NCBI GenBank assembly: GCA_046596415.1
Contig: JBKJML010000053.1
Span: 1 to 5,563, forward strand
DNA length: 5,563 nt
Origin: JBKJML01 sp046596415
Lineage (GTDB): Bacteria > Actinomycetota > Thermoleophilia > Gaiellales > Gaiellaceae
Direction of reading: 5' to 3'
Under the pieces are notes generated by a model. The model saw only the letters and a program-made list of their open reading frames with translations, did no database searches and was not told where the DNA came from. The translations under genes and the position numbers were made by a program. Shown here one piece after another: positions 1 through 5,563 of this stretch. Positions within the stretch are counted from its first letter, which is position 1; the number at the start of each line of letters is the position of its first letter.

Positions 1-905
1 CCGATGTAGAGCGTCTTCCCGGCGAGCGCGGCGCTCGAGGTCACCTTCGCGCCGGAGGCGTGCGTCCAGCGGAGCCGCCGCTTCGCGAGGTCGAGCGCGT
101 AGACGCGCCCGTTCCAGGCGCCGAAGTAGTCGAGCCCGTCGCGCACGACAGGCGACGACTCGATCGGCGAGCCGATGTCGAGCTGCCAGCGGAGCCTGCC
201 GTTCGCGCGGTCGAGCACGCGCACGATGCCGTCCATCCCGTGTACGACGACATTCCGGCCCACGACGGCCGGCGACGACGCCATCTTGCCGCCGGGCGGG
301 TCGTAGCGCCAGACGCGTTTGCCGTCGGCCATCGACAGGGCGTAGATCGTGCCGCTGTAGTTGCCGATGTAGGCGACTCCGTCCGCGACGACGGCCGGGA
401 ACTCGATCAGCGAGCCGACGCCTCGCGACCAGACCACCTTGAACGGGGGCCGGATCGCGATCTCCCGCTGGGCCTGGGTACGACTCGGCGAAGCGCCGTA
501 CATCGTCCACTGGAGCTCGGGCCGGTAGAGCTTGATCGTGACGAGCCGCCGCGTCTTGAACGGCATCCGCACGGTGCGGGTCCCGTAGCCGGGTGCCGAG
601 GCGCGCACGTCGAGCGCCGTCCGCGCGCGCAGCCGCACCTTCGCGGCGCCCTGCGCGTCGGTGTAGCCGGCGCGCTTGCCGATCACGACCCGTGCGCCGC
701 TGACGCGGCGGTGCGTGTCGCCATTGACGACCGTGACGCGAACGACCGCCTGCGTCGAGCGCTTGACGGCGAGCGCGCGACGGGGCTGCGGGGTCTCCGC
801 ACGGGGCTGGAGCTCGGCCATGCCGTCGATACGGGAGGTTGCCGCGCAGCCGGCGAGCAGCACCAGCAGGATCGCAGGCAGAAGTAGACGGCGCACGTAG
901 GACAC
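1..905 (-). CDS. Lipoprotein with carboxypeptidase-regulatory-like domain and PQQ-type beta-propeller (partial, C-terminus off window)
   Basis: The reading frame is open from a GTG at 905 to base 1 and gives 301 residues without a stop; the C-terminus lies outside the window. Residues 4-20 form a lipoprotein signal peptide: VRR, a hydrophobic stretch, then lipobox LAGC with Cys20, so the product is probably lipid-anchored outside the cytoplasmic membrane. Residues about 53-126 resemble a carboxypeptidase-regulatory-like beta-sandwich (VSGARVVIG, YTDAQG, ASAPGYGTRTVRM). From Trp133 (WTMYGASPSRT) a PQQ-like propeller begins. Three blades end in the pattern G-x-[IV]-x-x-L...R-x-x-W, with Trp199, Trp240 and Trp280 about 40 residues apart, and SSPVV-like strands come between them; a fourth blade starts at the edge. 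Such propellers are often binding or scaffold modules, as in BamB; nothing visible shows a quinoprotein dehydrogenase. GTGs at 896 and 941 are alternative in-frame starts, and none has a good ribosome site. The gene follows the glycan genes after 73 bases. Its function is unknown. Confidence 0.88.
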   Translation of the reverse strand, partial: MSYVRRLLLPAILLVLLAGCAATSRIDGMAELQPRAETPQPRRALAVKRSTQAVVRVTVVNGDTHRRVSGARVVIGKRAGYTDAQGAAKVRLRARTALDVRASAPGYGTRTVRMPFKTRRLVTIKLYRPELQWTMYGASPSRTQAQREIAIRPPFKVVWSRGVGSLIEFPAVVADGVAYIGNYSGTIYALSMADGKRVWRYDPPGGKMASSPAVVGRNVVVHGMDGIVRVLDRANGRLRWQLDIGSPIESSPVVRDGLDYFGAWNGRVYALDLAKRRLRWTHASGAKVTSSAALAGKTLYI

Positions 906-978
906 GGTTCGAGAGGGAGGCCTCGGATTCCTCGCGGCCACCGTAGCCCGGCCGTATGAGGATTTCGTGTGCTGTGCT
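906..978. other. Intergenic spacer between ATP-grasp gene and lipoprotein gene
   Basis: This 73-base spacer is the longest non-coding stretch in the window. On the minus strand it contains CGGCC and GGCCG arms separated by 10 bases (about 935-954), a possible 5-bp stem, and the 8-base palindrome GAGGCCTC. There is no run of T after the stem, so an intrinsic terminator is not supported. I see no convincing -35/-10 pair. The lipoprotein gene may be read through from the glycan operon or have its own weak promoter here; the sequence does not decide. If the lipoprotein really starts at GTG 941, half of this spacer is coding. Confidence 0.5.
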
Positions 979-1989
979 CTAGACGGTCTCGCCCGGCTCG
1001 CCGGCGAGCGGCTCGGGCAGCTCTTCGGCGAACGGTTCCAGCGTGCCGTCCTCGCCGGTGATCAGGCAGAGGTGCGAGAAGAAGCGGGTCATCACGACGC
1101 CCGCCCGGAACTCGCCCAGCGTCGGTTCAGGCCGCTCGCCGCGCGCCAGGCCGAGCGCCAGCTCCGGGTAGCGGCTGCCGGCGGCAAGCGGCAGCGGGAA
1201 GCCGCCGCCGAAACGGGGGTTCACGTCAGTGACGGGCAGCGACCCGTCGGGCTCGCGGAAGCACTGCACGTTCGCGGGGCCGAGGATCTCGAGCGCCTCC
1301 GCGACGCGCGCCCCGTGCTCGATCAGCTCGCGATCGGCGATCGTCGCACCCTTGATCGACTCGCCGCCCTTCGACTGGATCATCGTGCGCGGGATCGCGT
1401 TCAGGCAGCGCCCGTCGAGGTCGCAGAAGACGTCGATCGAGAACTCCTCGCCGAGGCACAGCTCCTGCACGAACGAGGCGACCGGCGTGCGCCGGAGGTA
1501 GAAGTCGAGCTCGTCGGCGTCGGCGGCGCGGTAGATGTGGCGCGAGCCGAATCCCTCGCGGACCTTCACGAGCAGCGGCCAGCGGGCATCGTCGGGCACC
1601 TCGCCCGGCAGCCAGCTACGCGGGCTCGGGACGCCGATCGCCTCGAAATGGAGATGGGCGAGCCACTTGTCGCCGATCCGCTCGCATACCTCCGGCTCGG
1701 GGACGAGCGCGAGCGCCGGCGCGAGCGCCTCCCGCGAGCGGCCGAGGAGCGTCTGGTCGAGGTCGGTGAGCGGCACGATCAGGCGGACGTCGTGGGCGCG
1801 AACGATCTCGGCGAGGCGCGGGATATAGCGCGGGTCGTCGACGCGCGGCACCAGCTCGGCGACGTCCGCGTGGTGCAGCGCGGGCGCCAGCTCGTCCAGG
1901 TCGGCCGCGATCGTGCGGGCGCCGGCACGCGCGAAGGCGGAGACGATGTCGACCCGCTGTCCGGCGCAGGTGAAGAGGACGGCCGTCAT
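979..1989 (-). CDS. ATP-grasp family ligase (CarB/PylC-like)
   Basis: This 336-residue protein is an ATP-grasp enzyme, a family that activates a carboxylate as acyl phosphate and joins it to an amine, thiol or similar nucleophile. The N-terminus (MTAVLFTCAGQRVD) is the Rossmann-like pre-ATP-grasp domain seen in PylC and carbamoyl-phosphate synthase large-subunit relatives. The ATP-grasp fold follows: Lys108 in GDKW, LLVKVREGFGSR with Lys142 and the Gly-rich loop, EEFSIDVF at 181-188, and the metal-binding strand VTDVNPRFGGG at 253-263. The usual Glu of the E-x-N-P-R motif is Asp255 here, a mild change. The substrate cannot be read from the sequence. The context suggests amino-acid or amide decoration of a glycan or precursor. 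I chose ATG 1989 because homologous proteins begin at this strand; it lies 10 bases after the upstream stop. An in-frame ATG at 2028 has a GGTGA-like site and would add 13 residues (MAARSAACSRLWP) overlapping the upstream gene. Confidence 0.9.
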   Translation of the reverse strand: MTAVLFTCAGQRVDIVSAFARAGARTIAADLDELAPALHHADVAELVPRVDDPRYIPRLAEIVRAHDVRLIVPLTDLDQTLLGRSREALAPALALVPEPEVCERIGDKWLAHLHFEAIGVPSPRSWLPGEVPDDARWPLLVKVREGFGSRHIYRAADADELDFYLRRTPVASFVQELCLGEEFSIDVFCDLDGRCLNAIPRTMIQSKGGESIKGATIADRELIEHGARVAEALEILGPANVQCFREPDGSLPVTDVNPRFGGGFPLPLAAGSRYPELALGLARGERPEPTLGEFRAGVVMTRFFSHLCLITGEDGTLEPFAEELPEPLAGEPGETV

Positions 1990-1999
1990 GGGCCAGAGC

Positions 2000-3343
2000 C
2001 TAGAGCAGGCCGCCGAGCGGGCTGCCATGGACGATCACCCTTAGATCGATCGCAGCCAGGACGACGAGGAGCGCAACGAGCGCCCGCGCCGCCACCGGCC
2101 GACCGGCGAGCGCCCGCAGCACCCGATCGACGGCGAAGCCGAAAGCGAGCGCCCACCCGGGCGCCGTCGTGAGCATGTAGGTCGCTTTGAGCGTGTCACC
2201 GTCGGGAACCGGATACGAGACGGTGAAATACAGATAGCCGGCGAGTCCGAGCACGGGCAGCACCGCCGGCAGGAGCGTCGCAGGCGCGAAGGTGCCGCGC
2301 CGGCGCAGCCCCGCTGCGAGGAGCAGACCAAGCCCGGCGAGCGCGAGCCCGGTCGGGAGGATCCCGACGAGCGCTTGTGCTCGGAGCGTGCGGCGTGCGG
2401 CGGGGGGCGGCTCGCTCGCCTTCGTCGAGTTCCAGGCGAAGATGCCGAAGTAGTCGCCCCAGAGCTCGTTGTAGGTGGTCGGCACGAGCTCGTTCTTGAA
2501 GTGCGGCCGCCAGGGATCGGTCAGCGAGTCGGGCAGGCCGGTGCCGACGTAGAACGAGGCCGGCTGGCGCTCCCAGACCGGCTTCGCCACGGTCGGCTGA
2601 TCGAAAATGGGGTTCGTGTAGAGCACCGCCTGGCGGATGTACCAGGGCCCCGCGACGAGCGCCGTCGCGAGTGTCGCCAGGGCAAGCGAGCGCAGCAGGG
2701 CGCGCGGGGGCGCGTAGCGGCGGAGCGCCGCGAGCGCGAAGACCGCGACGACCGTCATCCAGGCGTAGAGCCCGAACGTCCGCGCGAGCTGGGCGGCGCC
2801 GAGCGCGACTCCCAGCAGCAGCGCGGACCGCGCTCGCAGGTCGCGGGCGACGAGAATCCTCGCCGCGAGCGTCAGCGCTGCGAGCGTCAGCAGCAGGTCG
2901 AGCGGCTCGGGATGGAACATCGCCGCGGTGCGCGAGACGACCGGGACGAAGCAGAAGAACCCGAGCGCCGCGAGGTGCAGCGCCCGCCGGCCGGGCCACA
3001 CGATCCGCGCCAGGACGAGCAGCAGCAGCGCCGAGAGGACGAGCACGATCGCGTTGCCGAGCAGCGCCACGCGCTCGGGCGGCGTGATCCCGACGAGATC
3101 GCCGGCCCGGGTGGCCAGACCGGCGAGCGCGTAGAAGAGGGGCGGGCTGTAGTACTCGCTGCGGCTCTCCTGACCGGGGATCTCCAGGTGGTAGGCGAGC
3201 CCGCGGGCATAGTCGATGTGGTGGACTGCGTCGTAGCCGGCGCCGGGGTCGAGCGAGCGCGCGTTCCAGAACGCGACGGCCGCGAGCAGGAGCACCAGGC
3301 CGAGAGCGGAGCGGCGGTACCAGCGCGGCTCGCTACGGAGCAC
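2000..3343 (-). CDS. Polytopic membrane protein, GT-C (GT39/ArnT-like) glycosyltransferase candidate
   Basis: The product has 447 residues and about 9-10 hydrophobic segments (near 13-27, 93-117, 121-140, 146-166, 172-205, 214-233, 324-345, 356-376, 394-412, 417-435). Between the first two lies an extracytoplasmic-type loop with GYDAVHHIDYA (Asp38) and EYYSPPLFYAL (64-73). An acidic residue in this first loop and a PPL-x-Y segment are usual in GT-C enzymes that use polyprenyl-phosphate sugars. Further family-like patches are FHPEPLD (143-149), GPWYIRQAVLYTNPIF (232-247) and DTLKATYML (383-391). The likely role is adding a sugar on the outer membrane face during glycan assembly; donor and acceptor are unknown. 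The GTG at 3343 is preferred because AAGGG lies 8 bases upstream; it overlaps the end of the phosphoglycosyl transferase gene by 11 bases, which suggests translational coupling. A TTG at 3379 would add 12 hydrophilic residues but lacks a ribosome site. A membrane protein of unknown function is the main alternative. Confidence 0.85.
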   Translation of the reverse strand: MLRSEPRWYRRSALGLVLLLAAVAFWNARSLDPGAGYDAVHHIDYARGLAYHLEIPGQESRSEYYSPPLFYALAGLATRAGDLVGITPPERVALLGNAIVLVLSALLLLVLARIVWPGRRALHLAALGFFCFVPVVSRTAAMFHPEPLDLLLTLAALTLAARILVARDLRARSALLLGVALGAAQLARTFGLYAWMTVVAVFALAALRRYAPPRALLRSLALATLATALVAGPWYIRQAVLYTNPIFDQPTVAKPVWERQPASFYVGTGLPDSLTDPWRPHFKNELVPTTYNELWGDYFGIFAWNSTKASEPPPAARRTLRAQALVGILPTGLALAGLGLLLAAGLRRRGTFAPATLLPAVLPVLGLAGYLYFTVSYPVPDGDTLKATYMLTTAPGWALAFGFAVDRVLRALAGRPVAARALVALLVVLAAIDLRVIVHGSPLGGLL

Positions 3344-3905
3344 GCCAGCCGCCCTTGTCTCCCTTGTAGGTGCCGGCAAAGAGCGCCAGCGGTGTGCGCA
3401 AGAGGATCTTCAGGTCCACAAGCGGCGAACGATGCTCGACGTACCAGACGTCGAGCTCGATCCGCTCCGCCCAGGGGAGGCTCGCGCGGCCGTGGATCTG
3501 CGCCCAGCCGGTGATCCCCGGCAGCACGTCGAGCCGCTTGCGCTGGCGCTCGTCGTAGCGTTCGACCTGGTAGCGGAGCGTCGGGCGCGGCCCGATCAGG
3601 CTCATCTCACCACGCACCACGTTCCAGAGCTGCGGCAGCTCGTCGACCGAGGTGCGGCGCAGGAGCCGGCCGGCCCGGGTGATGCGCGAGTCGCCCTCGT
3701 TCACGGCGTAGCCGGCGCCCTGCTTTTCGGCACCGACGATCATCGTCCGCAGCTTCAGCAGCTCGAAGTCACGGCCGTCCTTGCCGACGCGCGTCTGCCG
3801 GTAGAGCACCGGCCCGCCATCCTCGAGCTTGACCGCGAGCGCGGCGAGCGCGAGCGCCGGGCTTGCGACGGCGAGCCCGAGCCCGGCAACCACTGCGTCC
3901 AGCAT
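3333..3905 (-). CDS. Monotopic phosphoglycosyl transferase (PglC/WcaJ-type sugar transferase)
   Basis: This 190-residue protein is a bacterial sugar transferase (PF02397 type). The family moves a sugar phosphate from a UDP-sugar to polyprenyl phosphate at the cytoplasmic membrane face, the first committed step of many glycans. Residues 1-26 are the hydrophobic re-entrant helix with the Ser15-Pro16 break. Then come GPVLYRQTRVG (31-41), the FELLKLRTM strand (47-55), the catalytic Asp-Glu pair in SVDELPQLWNV (Asp88-Glu89), RGEMSLIGPRP (98-108), LPGITGWAQIHGR (128-140) and DVWYVEHRSPLVDLKIL (152-168). The size matches the minimal PglC class, without the extra membrane domain of WcaJ/WbaP. It starts 5 bases after the glycosyltransferase stop. 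The first residues MLDAVV look slightly short against relatives that begin M-K-R-x-x-D. An in-frame CTG at 3914 would give an N-R-M-L-D start with a better placed ribosome site. The same frame is open far upstream, but that is antisense-like noise within the neighbouring gene. Confidence 0.95.
   Translation of the reverse strand: MLDAVVAGLGLAVASPALALAALAVKLEDGGPVLYRQTRVGKDGRDFELLKLRTMIVGAEKQGAGYAVNEGDSRITRAGRLLRRTSVDELPQLWNVVRGEMSLIGPRPTLRYQVERYDERQRKRLDVLPGITGWAQIHGRASLPWAERIELDVWYVEHRSPLVDLKILLRTPLALFAGTYKGDKGGWRAP
3352..3356 (-). promoter_or_regulatory. Ribosome binding site deciding the GT-C gene start
   Basis: On the minus strand AAGGG is followed by 8 bases and then GTG at 3343. It lies inside the end of the phosphoglycosyl transferase gene. 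The competing TTG at 3379 has only a pyrimidine-rich GCGCTCT upstream, so this site favours the shorter protein. Confidence 0.5.
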
Positions 3906-3910
3906 GCGGT

Positions 3911-5011
3911 TCAGCGCGTCCCCTCCGGTGCATCCCAGGTCGCAGGCACGCCTCGCTCGACGTAGTTCCGCAAGGAAACGAGCGTCGCGAGCGTGACGAG
4001 AACGTAGTAGCGGGCGATCCCCACGCCCGCAGCAGCGGCGGCGAGGAGCAGCAGCTGCGCTACGACCGCAGCCTGGTAGACGAGCCCGTCGCGGACGAGC
4101 GCGAGCGACGCCAGCAGCAGCACGAGATGCAGGAGGCCGCTGCCGTAGCGAAGCAGGCGGTGCGAGACGACTGCAACCCGGTAGCGCGGCGGCAGGCGGC
4201 GGAGCATCGACCCGCGCAGCGTGATCAGCCAGCAGTGCTCGAACATGCGCACCTTGCGCCGGTACTCGGTCTCGTTCGTCGGCGTCGGGCGCTCGAACGC
4301 GTGCGCAAGCGGCTCGTACACCGCCCGCCGGCCGTGCTGCACGAGCAGGTAGGGGAACGCGAGGTCGTGCCCGAAGCGCGGGTCGACCTCGACATAGTCC
4401 GCGCGCCGCACCGCGTAGATCGAGCCGTTGCCGCCGGTCACCGAGTGAAGCCGCGACTCGCTGGCGCGCAGCCAGAGCTCGTAGCGCCAGTAGAGGCCTT
4501 CGCGGTTGCCGCCCTCGGCGTCCTGCAGCACGAGCCGCCCGCAAACGTAGGCGACGTCGGGGTCGGCGAAGTCGGCGACGAGCCGGCGCAGTGCGTCGGG
4601 CGCCCAGGTCGCGTTCGCGTCCGAGAACGCGACGATCTGGCTCTCCGTCTCGCGCACAGCCTGATTCTGTGCGGCGACCTTGCCGCCACGCTCGCACACG
4701 AGCAGGCGCACACCACGGTCGCTGAACCCCCGGACGAGCTCGTGCGTGCGGTCGCTCGAAGCGTCGGAGGCGACGACGAGCTCGAGCTTCTCGGCCGGAT
4801 AGTCGAGCGCGAGCAGATTCTCGAGGCGGCGCTCGATCACCGTCTCCTCGTTGTAGGCGGCGACGATCACGGTCACGGACGGCAACACGTCGCCACGGCG
4901 GACCGGCCGGCTCGCGACCCTCGCCCAGAGCGCGGCGACGAGCGGGTAGGCCAGGTGCGTCCAGACGAGGGCGGCGAGCGAGAGCCAGAAGAGAAGCTTC
5001 AGCGCGAGCAC
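3911..5011 (-). CDS. Membrane-anchored family 2 glycosyltransferase
   Basis: The 366-residue product is a GT-A fold family 2 glycosyltransferase, which moves a sugar from a nucleotide donor to a growing acceptor at the cytoplasmic membrane face. A hydrophobic N-terminal helix (about 5-30) precedes the catalytic domain. That domain starts at PSVTVIVAAYNEE (44-56) and continues with VVASDASSDRT (79-89, nucleotide-binding Asp83), AFSDANATW (128-136, Asp131 in the DxD position, here D-A-N), VTGGNGSIYAVRR (191-203), a GHD catalytic-base-like motif with Asp216, and RRKVRMFEH (251-259) in the place of the Q/RxxRW motif. The C-terminal third has about three hydrophobic segments (290-309, 312-334, 336-348), the layout of processive or lipid-linked enzymes such as BcsA or IcaA relatives. 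The donor sugar is not predictable. GTG 5011 is the only reasonable start; it follows the asparagine synthetase stop by 27 bases and has no clear ribosome site. Confidence 0.93.
   Translation of the reverse strand: MLALKLLFWLSLAALVWTHLAYPLVAALWARVASRPVRRGDVLPSVTVIVAAYNEETVIERRLENLLALDYPAEKLELVVASDASSDRTHELVRGFSDRGVRLLVCERGGKVAAQNQAVRETESQIVAFSDANATWAPDALRRLVADFADPDVAYVCGRLVLQDAEGGNREGLYWRYELWLRASESRLHSVTGGNGSIYAVRRADYVEVDPRFGHDLAFPYLLVQHGRRAVYEPLAHAFERPTPTNETEYRRKVRMFEHCWLITLRGSMLRRLPPRYRVAVVSHRLLRYGSGLLHLVLLLASLALVRDGLVYQAAVVAQLLLLAAAAAGVGIARYYVLVTLATLVSLRNYVERGVPATWDAPEGTR
3920..3926 (-). promoter_or_regulatory. Strong Shine-Dalgarno (GGAGGGG) for the phosphoglycosyl transferase gene
   Basis: GGAGGGG lies inside the last codons of the glycosyltransferase gene. 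Its GGAGG core ends 7 bases before an in-frame CTG (3914) but 16 bases before the ATG (3905). The first spacing is close to ideal and the second is long, so the site bears directly on which start is used. Confidence 0.55.
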
Positions 5012-5038
5012 GCGAGCGAGTCTAGTTCCGAGCCGTGC

Positions 5039-5563
5039 TCAGGCGGCCGGCAGCGCTTGCGGGCTGAGCACGCGTTCGTGCCAGAGCTCCAGGACGAGCA
5101 GCGAGTAGAGGCGCAAGCCGTGATCGGCGGCACCTGAGCGGTGCTCTCGGAGGAGCCGCTGCACGGCTCCGACATCGACGAGCCCGCGGCGCCCGAGCCG
5201 CTCCGCCGAGAGCAGGTCGCCGGCCATCTCCGACAGGTCCTCGCGGAGCCAACGCGAGATCGGAACCTCGAAGCCCTGCTTCGGCCGGCGCGCGACCGCC
5301 GGCGGCAGCCGCTCCGCCGCCAGCCGCCGCAGCGCGACCTTCGTCTTCACCCCGCGCAGCTTCTCCCGGTCCGGCAGGAAGAGCCCGAGCCGCGCCACCT
5401 CGTTGTCGAGCAGCGGCACCCGGAGCTCGAGCGAGTGGGCCATGCTCATCCGGTCGCCCTTGAGCATCAGGTCGTCGAGCAGCATCGTCCGAAGATCGAC
5501 GTACTGGCGCCGACCGAGCGCGGTGAGGCCCGCCGGGGCTTCGCTGAAGCGCCGCTCGAAGAC
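5039..5563 (-). CDS. asnB: Asparagine synthase (glutamine-hydrolysing) C-terminal part, partial at window edge
   Basis: The frame is open from base 5563 to a TGA at 5039 and gives the last 174 residues; the start and the glutaminase domain lie outside the window. The visible part is the end of the AsnB synthetase domain, which adenylates a carboxylate and transfers ammonia from glutamine. Diagnostic stretches are RRQYVDLRTMLLDDLMLKGDR (19-38 approximately), MSMAHSLELRVPLLDNEVA (39-57), and KQGFEVPISRWLRE (95-108), all typical of the family C-terminus. The PPi-loop SGGxDS motif would lie upstream and cannot be checked. An internal ATG at 5485 is not the start, since the conserved family sequence continues upstream of it. 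In glycan loci such genes often encode amidotransferases acting on sugar or uronic acid precursors rather than housekeeping asparagine synthetase. It is probably the upstream member of the same operon. The symbol is a family label only. Confidence 0.93.
   Translation of the reverse strand, partial: VFERRFSEAPAGLTALGRRQYVDLRTMLLDDLMLKGDRMSMAHSLELRVPLLDNEVARLGLFLPDREKLRGVKTKVALRRLAAERLPPAVARRPKQGFEVPISRWLREDLSEMAGDLLSAERLGRRGLVDVGAVQRLLREHRSGAADHGLRLYSLLVLELWHERVLSPQALPAA

Noticed and set aside
60..887. Plus-strand open frame of 275 codons over the lipoprotein gene
   Set aside because: The minus strand shows a lipobox and regular propeller repeats; the plus frame is Arg/Asp/His-rich with no motif.
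924..960. Inverted repeat CGGCC/GGCCG in the spacer as a terminator
   Set aside because: The stem is only 5 bp with a 10-base loop and no following T-run; such matches are common by chance in this GC-rich sequence.
967..2172. Plus-strand open frame of 401 codons opposite the ATP-grasp gene
   Set aside because: It is Arg/Ala/Glu-rich with no recognisable fold, and the minus strand carries a clear conserved enzyme. Long antisense frames are expected at this GC content.
2375..3514. Plus-strand open frame of 379 codons opposite the GT-C gene
   Set aside because: It is a low-complexity Arg/Glu/Gln-rich translation that mirrors the hydrophobic codons of the membrane protein; no motif and no credible start context.
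4615..4630. D-A-N instead of D-x-D in the GT2 enzyme as a sign of inactivation
   Set aside because: The first Asp is kept and S-D-A-N forms occur widely in family 2 enzymes; the other motifs are intact.
3333..4697. Long form of the phosphoglycosyl transferase (454 residues) suggesting a fusion protein
   Set aside because: The extra N-terminal part is an Arg/Ala-rich out-of-frame reading of the GT2 gene. The family sequence begins only at about 3914-3905.
3863..5137. Plus-strand open frame of 424 codons opposite the glycosyltransferase and the asnB end
   Set aside because: It spans two convincing minus-strand genes and their junction, and its composition is typical of antisense noise.

Overview
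The window is about 5.6 kb of very GC-rich bacterial DNA, and every gene I can support lies on the minus strand. Codon third positions are almost all G or C, GTG starts are frequent, and the genes are tightly packed. This suggests a high-GC Actinomycetota genome. The style of the lipoprotein and of the glycan genes is compatible with Thermoleophilia, but that placement is an inference and no marker gene here proves it.

Read in the direction of transcription (from high to low coordinates), the layout is as follows. The C-terminal part of an AsnB-type glutamine-dependent asparagine synthetase or amidotransferase (5563-5039) enters from the window edge. It is followed by a membrane-anchored family 2 glycosyltransferase (5011-3911), a small PglC/WcaJ-type phosphoglycosyl transferase (3905-3333), a polytopic GT-C-like membrane protein (3343-2000) and an ATP-grasp ligase (1989-979). 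The junctions among these five genes are gaps of 27, 5 and 10 bases and one overlap of 11 bases, so they read as one operon. After a 73-base spacer comes a lipoprotein gene (905 down to the window edge). Its product has a lipobox signal peptide, a carboxypeptidase-regulatory-like beta domain and PQQ-type beta-propeller repeats, and the gene runs out of the window at base 1.

The set reads as part of a surface glycan (exopolysaccharide or cell-wall glycan) locus. The phosphoglycosyl transferase would load the first sugar phosphate on a polyprenyl phosphate carrier. The GT2 enzyme would extend the chain at the inner membrane face, and the GT-C-like protein would probably use a lipid-linked sugar on the outer face. 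The AsnB-like and ATP-grasp enzymes suggest that an amide or peptide-like bond is formed on the glycan or a precursor. No flippase, polymerase, chain-length regulator or export gene lies within the window, so the product cannot be named.

I see no RNA gene, insertion sequence, CRISPR array, attachment site or convincing terminator. The most interesting points are the pairing of two ATP-dependent amide-forming families with glycan enzymes, a possible CTG start overlapping the upstream stop codon at the phosphoglycosyl transferase gene, and the domain combination in the lipoprotein. I did not find clear evidence of a wholly new system.
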